In this document: piece by piece, positions 23,961 to 32,618 of the stretch
Position numbering within the stretch: position 1 is the first letter of the stretch
Layout of the letters: each line of letters begins with the position of its first letter
Assembly: GCA_035524895.1 (NCBI GenBank)
Contig: DATLFI010000047.1
Span: forward strand, 1-64,000
Reading direction: 5' to 3'
Length of the DNA stretch: 64,000 bases
Origin: DATLFI01 sp035524895
Lineage (GTDB): Bacteria; Acidobacteriota; Thermoanaerobaculia; Multivoradales; Multivoraceae
The notes under the pieces: generated by a model
Told to the model about the DNA's origin: nothing
Database searches by the model: none
The model's input: only the letters and a program-made list of their open reading frames with translations
Translations under genes and position numbers: made by a program

Positions 23961-25043
23961 ATGAAAAGCGAAGTTCGACATCTTTCCGGGCGCGGCGCGA
24001 TCCGCGCTGCCACGCTTGGCCTCACGTTCTTGGTCGGCATCGCGGGCGCCGCCGCGGCACAGCGGCAGGGCGTGGCGCGAGGCCACGACGATTCCCGGGG
24101 AGGGCCTCGCATCGGCCAACTCCAGGTGACCATAGAAGACCTCGACACCGGCACCTGGCTGCAGCCCATCGCGCCCAAGGACGTCGCCGTCATCCGCGTG
24201 GGTCAGCGGGTCCGGCTGCGCATGACAGCTCTTCCCGTCGGCGCAGGAGCAGGTACCCGCTACCCCAGCACCCGGTTCAACCCGAACCAGTCGCGCTACC
24301 TGCGCATCGACAAGCTGAATCCCGAGGTGGGCACGATCCTGGTCACGGGTCTGCAACCGCACGGAGCGACCGGCGCGGTGCCGATCATCTACGAGATCCT
24401 CGAGCCGTGGCCCATGGCCGACGAGCTGCGCAGCGCGCGTATCTACGTCAAGGTCGTCGCGGATGCGCAGCCGCCCACACCGGAGCCGCAGCCGATCGTG
24501 CGCGGCAGCGTCGTGTTCTTCCAGGACGATGACTTCCGCGGTGGCAGCCAGGAGTTCTGGGAGGGCGTCGACCGGATGGCAGGGACGCAGATCGGCAACG
24601 ACTCCGTCAGCTCCCTGCGCGTGAGCCCGGGTTGCAGCGTCCATCTGTACGAGCACGAGTTGTTCCGGGGCCGCGTGACCGTAGTCACCAGCGACACCCG
24701 AACCCTGCGTGGAAGCACGGTCGGCAACGACACGGTGTCCTCGTTCCGTCTCGACTGCAGCGCGATGGGCGCGGGCCGTGGCGTGACCCTCTTCGCCGAC
24801 GACAGCTTCCGGGGCTCCTCCGAGAAGTTCCTCGCGGACGCCAGCGATCTCGGGGACTACCCGAGGATCGGCAACGACCGCGCGTCGTCGGTGCGAGTCG
24901 ATCCTGGCTGCGAGGCCTGGCTCTTCGACGACGCCGGCTTCGGCGGCACCTCGTTGTACGTCACGGGTGACGTGCCCGCGCTGGCCCGCACCACGCTCGG
25001 CAACGATCGAGCGTCCTCGTTGCGGGTGCGCTGCAACAACTGA
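23961..25043 (+). CDS. Secreted betagamma-crystallin with an unknown N-terminal domain
   Basis: 360 residues: signal peptide (1-33), an unrecognised beta-rich domain (about 50-168), a Pro-rich hinge (169-179) and two betagamma-crystallin domains (about 182-266 and 272-358). Each of the four Greek keys ends with the Ca2+ motif NDxxSS, at 213, 256, 305 and 348 (GNDSVSS, GNDTVSS, GNDRASS twice), so all four sites look functional. Microbial members bind Ca2+ and stabilise surface or stress-related structures. The gene stands alone with a strong ribosome site (GAGGAGGGG) and its own end hairpin, suggesting high expression. Confidence 0.9.
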   Translation: MKSEVRHLSGRGAIRAATLGLTFLVGIAGAAAAQRQGVARGHDDSRGGPRIGQLQVTIEDLDTGTWLQPIAPKDVAVIRVGQRVRLRMTALPVGAGAGTRYPSTRFNPNQSRYLRIDKLNPEVGTILVTGLQPHGATGAVPIIYEILEPWPMADELRSARIYVKVVADAQPPTPEPQPIVRGSVVFFQDDDFRGGSQEFWEGVDRMAGTQIGNDSVSSLRVSPGCSVHLYEHELFRGRVTVVTSDTRTLRGSTVGNDTVSSFRLDCSAMGAGRGVTLFADDSFRGSSEKFLADASDLGDYPRIGNDRASSVRVDPGCEAWLFDDAGFGGTSLYVTGDVPALARTTLGNDRASSLRVRCNN

Positions 25044-25057
25044 GCGATGGACGAACG

Positions 25058-25080
25058 GGGGCGGCGGCCACCGCCGCCCC
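25058..25080. terminator. GC-rich hairpin between convergent genes
   Basis: A perfect 10-base stem (GGGGCGGCGG/CCGCCGCCCC) with a CCA loop lies 15 bases after the crystallin stop and 9 bases after the end of the opposing sulfatase gene. No T-run follows on either side, but position and strength fit a bidirectional terminator or 3'-end stabiliser. Confidence 0.65.
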
Positions 25081-25088
25081 TGTGACTC

Positions 25089-26561
25089 TCAGCGGTCGCC
25101 GGCCTCGTCGACGTATCCCAGGGCTCGCAACGCGCGAAGCTCCTGCTCGCTCTTGGGAGCGACCGGGGCGGTCGCCGCGGGCTCGCGCATCCACTCGACC
25201 AGGGACCGCCGGAGGCGGGCCAGCTCTGGATGATCCGCCGCCGCCAGGTTGCGGGTCTCGAGTGGATCGGCGAGTAGGTCGTAGAGCTCCCAGTTGCGAA
25301 TCGACTCGGTTCGGCCGCCGCGCGCCGGACGGTAGATCGCCTTGAAGCGCTCGTCCTGCACGGTGCGGAAGTGACGCCTCCCTCGACCGGCGTCGGCGAA
25401 GGCGAGTCGCCCCGCGGCGTCGGCAGGCGACCCTCCCCCGCGCATCAGCGGCCACAGACTCTCACCCTCCAGCAACGCGCGCACCTCGAGGTCCTCGCCG
25501 GGCAGGATCCAGTCGAGCAGGGTCGGGAAGAGGTCCAATAGCTCGACCGGCGGGGTCACCCTGGCACCGGCCGGCACGCTGGGGCCCAGTATCGCGAGTG
25601 GCACGTGCGACGCGGTGTTGTACGGCAGCGGCCCGTGCTCGAAGAAGAGATCGTGCTCGCCGAGACTCTCACCGTGATCGGCGGTGAACACCACCGCCGC
25701 CTGGTCCAGCAGCTCCAGCTCCTCGTCGAGCAGTACCAAGAGCGCCGCCACGTGCCGATCGACCACCTCGACGTTGGCGTCGTACTGCGCCACGTAGAAG
25801 CGCAAGTCGTCGTGCTCGCCGATCGCCTTGCCCGGCTCGTCGAGGACCGGAGCGACTTTCTGCGGAGCAGAGGCGAAGACCGGGTCTCCTAGAAACTCGT
25901 TGTCGACGCCTGCCGGTAGCACGTAGGGCGCGTGCGGATCCGAGTAGTGGATCCAGGCGAAGAGCCTCTCGGCGCTCGAATGACGGCGCAGCACCTCGAA
26001 GGCCGCGTCGTTCACTCGACCGGCCCACAGCGCGGCTCGAAACGCCGTGGGGTCGTCGGTGAGACCCTCGCCCCACACCTCGACGTACTCGTCGTAGCCG
26101 CGATCCCAGCCGAGCTGGCGTGAGAGGACCGGGTTCGATATCACCGCGACCGTGGTGAACCCCCGCTCGCGCAGGACCTCGGGAAGGATCACGATCGACT
26201 CCGGCACCGAGAGCGCGGCCTTGTGAGTGAGCCCGGTCGACTGCGGGTAACGGCCGCTGAACAACGACGCGAAGGAAGCGCCGGTCTTCGGCCACTGGGC
26301 GATGGCCCGCTCGAACACCATGCCTCCGGCCGCCACGGCATCGAGCCTGGGCGTCGTCGCGCGCGGATAACCGTGGAGGCTGGTGTGGTCCGCGCGCAGC
26401 GTGTCGACGGTGATCAGGAATAGGTGGCGCGGGATCTCGGACGCCGAGCCGCCGGCGGCAACGGCAGCCGGCTCGCGCCGCCCCTCGCAGGAAGCGAGGG
26501 TGAGAACCAGAACGGCGGCGAGGAACGGGAGACGCGGGTGGGGTCGTGCGGGCTGAGTCAT
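25089..26561 (-). CDS. Sulfatase-superfamily lipoprotein (second homologue)
   Basis: 490 residues, lipobox TLASC (Cys25). Metal-binding blocks ITVDTLRADH and VFTADHGESLGEH are intact. The segment that aligns with CxPSRAS reads TGASFAS, so Thr93 sits at the nucleophile position and the Pro and Arg required for formylglycine formation are missing. It therefore cannot be a classical formylglycine sulfatase. The C-terminal tail RALRALGYV matches the other homologues. Divergent from the GT-C gene 125 bases away; the shared region holds a 22-base tandem repeat. Confidence 0.83.
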   Translation of the reverse strand: MTQPARPHPRLPFLAAVLVLTLASCEGRREPAAVAAGGSASEIPRHLFLITVDTLRADHTSLHGYPRATTPRLDAVAAGGMVFERAIAQWPKTGASFASLFSGRYPQSTGLTHKAALSVPESIVILPEVLRERGFTTVAVISNPVLSRQLGWDRGYDEYVEVWGEGLTDDPTAFRAALWAGRVNDAAFEVLRRHSSAERLFAWIHYSDPHAPYVLPAGVDNEFLGDPVFASAPQKVAPVLDEPGKAIGEHDDLRFYVAQYDANVEVVDRHVAALLVLLDEELELLDQAAVVFTADHGESLGEHDLFFEHGPLPYNTASHVPLAILGPSVPAGARVTPPVELLDLFPTLLDWILPGEDLEVRALLEGESLWPLMRGGGSPADAAGRLAFADAGRGRRHFRTVQDERFKAIYRPARGGRTESIRNWELYDLLADPLETRNLAAADHPELARLRRSLVEWMREPAATAPVAPKSEQELRALRALGYVDEAGDR

Positions 26562-26618
26562 CTCGCGAGCGGCGCGGTCCGCGCGAAGGTATCACCGCGG
26601 CCACGCCGGGTCGCGGGG

Positions 26619-26662
26619 AGGCCCGCGCGGAGGCGCGGGGAGGCCCGCACGGAGGCGCGGGG
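26619..26662. repeat. Tandem duplication of a 22-bp unit upstream of the GT-C gene
   Basis: Two adjacent 22-base units beginning AGGCCCGC differ at one position (GCGCGG against GCACGG). They lie 24 bases before the GT-C start codon, in the divergent promoter region, and could be a recent slippage product or paired regulator sites. Confidence 0.85.
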
Positions 26663-26686
26663 TTCTGTCTCGTAACATCTACGCCC

Positions 26687-29038
26687 ATGCCGCGCAGTGT
26701 GACGCTGACGCTCCTCGCCGTCGGCCTGTTCCTGGTGTTGCTTCCGCTCGCCCTCGGGAAGCCCGGTCTGCCGCCGGCGCTCAAGGCGGACGAGGCCGCC
26801 TACTACCTGATGGCGGAGAGCCTGGTTCACGACCGTGACCTGCGATTCGGCACCGAGGACAGCGAGCGCCTCTTCCACGACTTCCATTTCCGGCCAGCCC
26901 GCAACGTCATCCTGCTCAGCGACGACGGCTGGCGCACCGCCCGCTACGGCAAGCCGCTGATCTATCCGCTGCTGGCGGCACCGTGGGTCGCGCTGTTCGG
27001 GTCGAACGGCATGGTTTCGTTCAACGCCCTGCTGTTGGTCGGTCTGGTCCTGCTCGGCACTCGCTATCTGGCGCGCTACAACGAACCGTGGCTGGCGGCG
27101 CTCTTCGCGTCGGGGTTCTTCCTGGCGAGCACGCTCTTCGCCTACGTGTTCTGGCTCCAGCCCGAGATGCTCAACGCCTTCTGCGTGGGTGCCGCGCTCT
27201 ATCTCGGTCTGCCGATCCACGAAAGCGACACGCCCGATTCGCCGCGCCTGGCCGGCGACAACGCGCGTGCGGTGCGCAGCCCGGGGATTCCGCGGCTCGT
27301 GCTCTCGGGGGCGTTGCTGGCGATCGCGATCTACAACAAGCCGATGCTGGTCGTGCTCGCCTTGCCGATCGTCGGCGCGCCCCTGCTGCGCGGACGGCGC
27401 CCGCTCGAGCGGTTGCGACCGGCCCTGGCCTGGGGTGCGGGCTGCACGCTAGCGCTCGGCGCGATGGCGCTGCTCTCGGTGGCCCTGCTGGGCCATCCCA
27501 CGCCCTACCTCGGGGCACAGGCCCGCCAGGGTGTGACGCTCTGCGGTCCCGGCGAGATGCCGGCGGGTGTCGTCGCCGCGCGCGCGGAGGTGGAGCGAGC
27601 GGGCGAGCCCGAGACCGCGACCGAAACCGCAGCCGTAGCCGTAGCCGCGCCGCAGGACCCGGCAGCGGCCGACGCGCCCCCCGAGGCGGTGGAACAGGTC
27701 GCGCCGGAGCCGGCGTCGAGCAACAGCTTCCGTTGGCTGGTGCGGGTTCCCGAGATCCACTGGGGCAAGCTGGTCGAGAACGTCGGCTACTTCCTCTGGG
27801 GCCGGCACACCGGCCTGCTGCCCTACTTTCCGTTCGTCGGCCTCGCGCTCCTGCTCTACCTGCGCTTCTCGCGCACGCTCGAGCGCGGCCTGCTGCTGCT
27901 GGCGCTGCTGGCGATCGCCGCTTTCTTCCTGGTGTTCATCGCCTGGAACTGGCACGGCGGCGGCGGCTTCGTGGGCAATCGCTACTACGTCAACGCCATC
28001 CCCGGCTTCCTGTTCCTGGTCACCGCGATCCGCCCGGCGTGGCTCGCGACGCTGGGCTTCGCCGCGTCGGGCCTCCTGCTCGGCCCGATGCTGCTGACGC
28101 CGTTCGGATCAGGCGTGCCCGAGCCGACGCTGCAGTCGCACACGCGCGACTTTCCGCTGCGCAAGCTGCCGCTCGAGCTGTCGCTGCGCAACGTGCCGGG
28201 ATACCACACCGTCCCGCTGGGCGGGCTGCGCATCGTCGGGCGGCAGGACCAGTGGCTGCCGCAGGGTCCGAGCCTGTTGGTGGCAGGCGCCGACCGAGTC
28301 GAGCTCCTGCTGCTCTCGCTGGAGCCGCAGCTCGAGGAGACCGTGATCAGCGTCGAGTCGCCTGCCGGCGGGCGCGTGCGCATCGACCTGGGCGGCGACG
28401 CGCAGGTGCTCGACATGCAGCCGGGCGAGACCCGTCAGGTGACCCTCCACCCGGGACGCGCAGGCCGCCGCTACTCGCCGACCAACGTGCTGTGGTGGGT
28501 CGCGAAGCTCACGGTGGAGGCCGAAGGCGGCAAGCTCCTGCCGTGGACGCGCTACTTCCCGCAGTCCGAGTGCTCGCAGTTCGCCTACAACCCGCAGATC
28601 GAGGAGACCTTCTACACCGGCGCGGTGTTGCGGCTGTTGGGACCGCGAGCCTTCCTGGAACGGGATCTCTACGCGGCCCGCTGGGAGGAGGTCGAGCTGC
28701 CGGATCGTGTCGCCGCCGGGGAGCGCTTCGTGGTGCGAGCGCGCGTCATGAACGCGAGCGCGGCCTCCTGGCAGGGCTTCGGCTCGGCGCAGGTCCACCT
28801 CACCTACCGTTGGCTCGACAGCAACGGCGAGCAGGTCGCACCCGAAGGGCTGCGCACCGCTCTGCCGCACGACATCGGTGCCGGCGACAGGGTGGAGGTC
28901 GCGATGGACGTCGATGCGCCGAAGCAGGCCGGGTCCTACACCCTCGAGCTCGAGCCGGTATTGGAGTTCGTCGCGTGGTTCTCGGAGCGCGATCCCGGCG
29001 CGGTGCGGCGGATCGCGGTCGAGGTGGAGGAGCGTTGA
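26687..29038 (+). CDS. GT-C membrane glycosyltransferase with large soluble C-terminal region
   Basis: 783 residues from the ATG at 26687. The N-terminal part has about 10-11 membrane helices and the GT-C acidic motif KADEAAYY (D35-E36) in the first outer loop, as in ArnT/PMT-type enzymes using polyprenyl-phosphate sugars. A low-complexity Ala/Glu/Pro loop (about 300-345) breaks the helices. The last 300 residues are soluble and should lie outside; the final 115 look like an Ig-like fold (FVVRARVMNASAASW). Enzymes with such tails probably modify surface glycans. Followed after 16 bases by an MBL-fold gene. Confidence 0.8.
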   Translation: MPRSVTLTLLAVGLFLVLLPLALGKPGLPPALKADEAAYYLMAESLVHDRDLRFGTEDSERLFHDFHFRPARNVILLSDDGWRTARYGKPLIYPLLAAPWVALFGSNGMVSFNALLLVGLVLLGTRYLARYNEPWLAALFASGFFLASTLFAYVFWLQPEMLNAFCVGAALYLGLPIHESDTPDSPRLAGDNARAVRSPGIPRLVLSGALLAIAIYNKPMLVVLALPIVGAPLLRGRRPLERLRPALAWGAGCTLALGAMALLSVALLGHPTPYLGAQARQGVTLCGPGEMPAGVVAARAEVERAGEPETATETAAVAVAAPQDPAAADAPPEAVEQVAPEPASSNSFRWLVRVPEIHWGKLVENVGYFLWGRHTGLLPYFPFVGLALLLYLRFSRTLERGLLLLALLAIAAFFLVFIAWNWHGGGGFVGNRYYVNAIPGFLFLVTAIRPAWLATLGFAASGLLLGPMLLTPFGSGVPEPTLQSHTRDFPLRKLPLELSLRNVPGYHTVPLGGLRIVGRQDQWLPQGPSLLVAGADRVELLLLSLEPQLEETVISVESPAGGRVRIDLGGDAQVLDMQPGETRQVTLHPGRAGRRYSPTNVLWWVAKLTVEAEGGKLLPWTRYFPQSECSQFAYNPQIEETFYTGAVLRLLGPRAFLERDLYAARWEEVELPDRVAAGERFVVRARVMNASAASWQGFGSAQVHLTYRWLDSNGEQVAPEGLRTALPHDIGAGDRVEVAMDVDAPKQAGSYTLELEPVLEFVAWFSERDPGAVRRIAVEVEER

Positions 29039-29054
29039 GAGGCAACGGGTGACC

Positions 29055-29849
29055 ATGAGCCTGCTCCCCCTCGGCCTCAACGGCTACTTCCCGTCGCACG
29101 GACGCCAGACCATGTGCTTCCTGTGGACGGACGACGCCGCGGGCGGCGTGCCGCTGCTGCTCGACGCCGGCACGGGTCTGGGGCGCTTGCGCGAAGAGCG
29201 GGTGCGAGCCTGTCTCGAGGGAGTCGAGCGACTCGACATCGTCCTCACCCACTACCACCTAGACCACACCGTCGGCCTCACCTACCTGAGCGCGGCGTGG
29301 GGGCGCGCGGTGCGTATCCTCGCGCCGGCGCCGCCGCTGGTCGACTTCCCGCCCGCCGTGGCGCTCGGCCGCCTCGTTGGGCCCCCGCTCTTCCCGCTGA
29401 CGCTCGATGAGTACCCGACGCCTGTCGAGCTCTGCTCGTACTCCGATGGCGACGAGCTCTCCGCGCTGCTCGGGCGACCCGTCGCCGTGCGGCGCCAACA
29501 GCACCTCGGCGGGTCGGTGGGCCTGAGGCTCGGGGAGCTCGCCTACGTCACCGACACCGAAGCCGACCCCGCGACCGTAGAGCTCGCGCAGGACGCCCGC
29601 CTGCTGCTGCACGAGGTCTGGCTGAGCGGCGCCGAAGCGGAGCGGAACGCGCGTCAGCTCGCGGGACACTCAGCGGTCACGGCCGTGGCGGAGATCGCCG
29701 CGCATGCAGGTGTCGCGGTGCTCGCCCCGGTGCACCACCATCCACTGCGGGACCCGGCGCGCCTCGATGAGCTCTACGGCGAGCTGCGCGCCGCGGCGGT
29801 GGTTCCCGTGGTGCGGCTCGAGGAAGGCGAAGCGTACGAGCTCGAGTGA
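29055..29849 (+). CDS. Metallo-beta-lactamase-fold hydrolase
   Basis: 264 residues of the RNase Z/ElaC-like MBL group. LTHYHLDHTVGL is the HxHxDH metal block, LGGSVGLRLGELAYVTDTEA contains the third-ligand region, and the last His is in APVHHH. No exosite or tRNA-binding arm typical of RNase Z is visible, so this is more likely a small-molecule phosphodiesterase or related hydrolase. It is cotranscribed with the GT-C gene but a functional link is not evident. Confidence 0.82.
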   Translation: MSLLPLGLNGYFPSHGRQTMCFLWTDDAAGGVPLLLDAGTGLGRLREERVRACLEGVERLDIVLTHYHLDHTVGLTYLSAAWGRAVRILAPAPPLVDFPPAVALGRLVGPPLFPLTLDEYPTPVELCSYSDGDELSALLGRPVAVRRQQHLGGSVGLRLGELAYVTDTEADPATVELAQDARLLLHEVWLSGAEAERNARQLAGHSAVTAVAEIAAHAGVAVLAPVHHHPLRDPARLDELYGELRAAAVVPVVRLEEGEAYELE

Positions 29850-29873
29850 CCGGCGAGCTCGCTCGGTCGCGAC

Positions 29874-29889
29874 CCGCGGCTATCCGCGG
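29874..29889. terminator. Small hairpin between convergent genes
   Basis: CCGCGG repeated around a 4-base loop (CTAT) in the 43-base gap between the MBL-fold gene and the opposing nucleotidyltransferase gene. Short stem, no T-run; weak support. Confidence 0.3.
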
Positions 29890-29892
29890 CGG

Positions 29893-30756
29893 CTACCAGC
29901 GCCTCGACATCGCAGCCACCAGGTCGTCGGCAGTGCCGATGTCGAGGTACTCGCCCCCGTCGAAACGCACTCCCTCGACCCGGAGCCCGCGCGCGATCGC
30001 CGCGCCCAAGACTTCGCCGACGTGGAGCGGCGCGCGAGGCGCGGCAGCGGCCGCCTTGACCAGCACCTCCGTGAAACGCGGTCGCCAGACGGCGATCGAC
30101 CAGGTGTAGCGGAGACCGCGCGGCGGCTGCTTGATCACCAGCTCGCGCACCACGACCGCGCCCGCTTCCTCGCCCGTGTCGTCGATCCCCACCATGTCGG
30201 TCTTCTCGCACCGATCGGTCGGAAAGAGGCCGAGGACGACGTCCGCGGCGCCGGCCTCGAGACGGTCCAGCGTGGCCGAGTACGCGTCGAGCGGCGAGAA
30301 CAGGATGTCGGGGAAGCCCAGGGCGACCACCGATTCGCCCAAGAAGGGCACCGCGCGAGCGAGCGAGTGCACCGGGCTCGGGGTCTCCTCGATCACCACG
30401 TACGCGAGGTCGACGCCGCAGTCGAGCGTGCCGAGAGCGCGCGGCACATCCCACTTGTCGGCGCGCACCACCACGATGGCCCGCTCCACGCCCGCCATCG
30501 AGAAGGCGTCGAGCAGGCGGGCCATCACCGGCCGCACGGCTGCGCCGTCTCCAGCGCGGTCTCGCGACCCGTCGCGCACCGGCAGCGGGAGGATCTCCTT
30601 GCTGCAAGGCAGGGCGCCCAACCGCGTCGCGCTGCCGGCGGCAGGCACCAACCCCACGACGCCGCTGCGTCCAGCCCGTAGGCGCGAGCCCCCGCGGCGC
30701 GCGGCCCCACGGGGTCTCGAGCGGCTCGCCAGGGACGCGGCAGGAGGCTTCGACAT
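29893..30756 (-). CDS. Sugar-1-phosphate nucleotidyltransferase
   Basis: 287 residues with the NTP-transferase fold. The nucleotide-binding start GLVPAAGSATRLG is followed by SKEILPLP, as in RmlA/GalU-type enzymes that activate hexose-1-phosphates with an NTP. Later blocks GFPDILF (metal Asp) and VRFDGGEYLDIGTADDL support this. The first 32 residues are basic and may be an overlong start. It stands alone next to a serine acetyltransferase-like gene in divergent orientation; nucleotide and sugar are not predictable. Confidence 0.8.
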   Translation of the reverse strand: MSKPPAASLASRSRPRGAARRGGSRLRAGRSGVVGLVPAAGSATRLGALPCSKEILPLPVRDGSRDRAGDGAAVRPVMARLLDAFSMAGVERAIVVVRADKWDVPRALGTLDCGVDLAYVVIEETPSPVHSLARAVPFLGESVVALGFPDILFSPLDAYSATLDRLEAGAADVVLGLFPTDRCEKTDMVGIDDTGEEAGAVVVRELVIKQPPRGLRYTWSIAVWRPRFTEVLVKAAAAAPRAPLHVGEVLGAAIARGLRVEGVRFDGGEYLDIGTADDLVAAMSRRW

Positions 30757-30847
30757 GGCGGGTACGATACGCGACGATCGACGGCGCTTCCGACGCGCGC
30801 CGGCGTGCTCGCCTCGACGAACCCACGATCCCCAGGAACCGCTCGAA

Positions 30848-31384
30848 ATGTTCGGCCACGTCAGACAGGACTACGCGCGACTCGCCGCGTACCGCGGCCG
30901 GCACGGCTTGGCCTTCCTGCTCGGCACGCTGCTGTTCGACAACGGCTTCCAGGCGGTGCTGCTGTATCGCCTCGCTCGCTGGCTCAAGCGCGCGCGCATT
31001 CCGGTGCTGCCGGCCTGCTGCTGGCGCCTCGCCATCTTCTGCACCGGCGCCGACGTCAACCCCAACGCCCAGCTCGGCCCAGGGCTCGTGATCAGCCACG
31101 GCGTCGGGCTGGTGGTCGGCGGCGACGTGGTGGCGGGTCGCGACCTGCTACTGCACCACGGAGTGACGCTCGGAGCGCCCACACCGGGGCGGATCGCGCA
31201 GACGCCGCGCTTTGGTGACGGCGTTTCGATCGGCGCCGGCACCCTCGTCCTCGGCGCGGTGATGGTCGGCGATGGCGCCTTCCTGGGTGCCGGCGTTCTG
31301 GTCGCGCGCGACGTGCCGCCGCGCGCCAAGGTCACCGTGGCGGCCGCGCCGCAGGTCACCCTCGCGGGCGCCGCCGACCCCTAG
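30848..31384 (+). CDS. Serine O-acetyltransferase-like hexapeptide acyltransferase
   Basis: 178 residues from the ATG at 30848. An N-terminal helical part is followed by left-handed beta-helix repeats: LGPGLVISHGVGLVVGG and LLLHHGVTLG, which include the catalytic His of CysE-like enzymes, then FGDGVSIGAGTLVLG. It is shorter than E. coli CysE and resembles the compact enzymes that acetylate serine or a sugar. An in-frame ATG at 30755 would add a basic, low-quality leader and is less likely. Confidence 0.8.
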   Translation: MFGHVRQDYARLAAYRGRHGLAFLLGTLLFDNGFQAVLLYRLARWLKRARIPVLPACCWRLAIFCTGADVNPNAQLGPGLVISHGVGLVVGGDVVAGRDLLLHHGVTLGAPTPGRIAQTPRFGDGVSIGAGTLVLGAVMVGDGAFLGAGVLVARDVPPRAKVTVAAAPQVTLAGAADP

Positions 31385-31417
31385 GTCGCCACGGGCACCC
31401 CAGAACCCAGGCGGCGG

Positions 31418-32467
31418 TCAGGCCTGGCTCGCGCCCTCTCCTTCGTACCCCGGGGTCATGCCGTCGAGCTTGGCGAGCAGCACGATCAGGTCCTCGACGC
31501 GCGAGCTGTAGCCCCACTCGTTGTCGTACCAGGCGATCACCTTGACCATGCTGCCACCCATCACCTGGGTGAGCAGCGAGTCGAAGATGCTCGAGTGGCT
31601 GTTGCCGACGATGTCGCTGGAGACGATCGGGTCGATGCCGTACTGGAGGATGCGCCGCATGGGGCCTTCGGCGGCGGCCTTCATGGCGGCGTTGATCTCT
31701 TCGATCGTGACGTCGCGCTCCAGCTCCACGGTGAGGTCGACCACGCTGCCGTCGGGCACCGGCACGCGAAACGCGAGACCGTCGAGCTTGCCCTCGAGCT
31801 CCGGGATCACCTTCCCGATCGCGCGCGCCGCACCGGTGGACGTCGGAATGATGTTCATCGCGGCATTGCGCGAGCGCCGGAAATCCTCGTGCGGCGTATC
31901 GACCAGTCGCTGGTCCGCAGTGTAGGCGTGCACCGTGGTCAGGAGACCGCGGCGAATGCCGAAGGAGTCGTGCAGCACCTTCGCCAGGGGCGCCGCGCAG
32001 TTCGTGGTGCAGCTCGCGTTGCTGATGATGCGCGAGCCTTTGTCGACCACGTGGTCGTTGACACCGAGGACCACCGTGCTCTCCAGGTAGTCCTTGGTCG
32101 GCACCGTGACCACGACGCGCCTGGCCCCGGCCTCGAGGTGGTCGTCGAGCTCCGAGAGCTTGCGGAATCGACCGGTGCTCTCGATCACGTAGTCCACCCC
32201 GAGCTCCTTCCACGGCAGCTTCGCCGGCTCCGGCTCCGAGAGCACTTCGAAGGGGTCGCCGTCGATCCACATCCTGCCGTCCTTCAGGAACGCTTCGCCG
32301 GGATAGGGCCCGTGCACGGTGTCGTAACGGAAGGCGTACACCAGCGCCTCGGGATCGGTGAGGTCGTTGATCGCCGCGACATCGAACAGCTGGCGCGTCT
32401 TGGCGCTGCGCATCACCATCCTGCCGATGCGGCCGAAACCGTTGATCGCGATCCTGGGAACTGCCAT
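31418..32467 (-). CDS. gap: Glyceraldehyde-3-phosphate dehydrogenase, type I
   Basis: 349 residues beginning with the Rossmann block AINGFGRIGRMV. The active-site Cys lies in SNASCTTNCAAP and the catalytic His follows in TVHAYT; WYDNEWGYSSRV is the standard C-terminal signature. NAD-linked oxidation of glyceraldehyde-3-phosphate in glycolysis. The ATG at 32467 has a very good AGGAGG site four bases upstream, so the longer frame to 32635 is discarded. The C-terminus ends in a short Gly/Glu/Ala extension. Confidence 0.96.
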   Translation of the reverse strand: MAVPRIAINGFGRIGRMVMRSAKTRQLFDVAAINDLTDPEALVYAFRYDTVHGPYPGEAFLKDGRMWIDGDPFEVLSEPEPAKLPWKELGVDYVIESTGRFRKLSELDDHLEAGARRVVVTVPTKDYLESTVVLGVNDHVVDKGSRIISNASCTTNCAAPLAKVLHDSFGIRRGLLTTVHAYTADQRLVDTPHEDFRRSRNAAMNIIPTSTGAARAIGKVIPELEGKLDGLAFRVPVPDGSVVDLTVELERDVTIEEINAAMKAAAEGPMRRILQYGIDPIVSSDIVGNSHSSIFDSLLTQVMGGSMVKVIAWYDNEWGYSSRVEDLIVLLAKLDGMTPGYEGEGASQA

Positions 32468-32618
32468 GCCACCTCCTGCCCGCACCGTCGTCGGTACCTT
32501 CCGAGACGAAGGCCCAGTATAGGCGCGTCGCTCGGTAGACTCACCGCCCCGGCGAGCGGGATCGCGACGGTGAGTGCCCCGCGAGCGCCCACCCGCTGCT
32601 CCGATCGGTGCGAGCACG

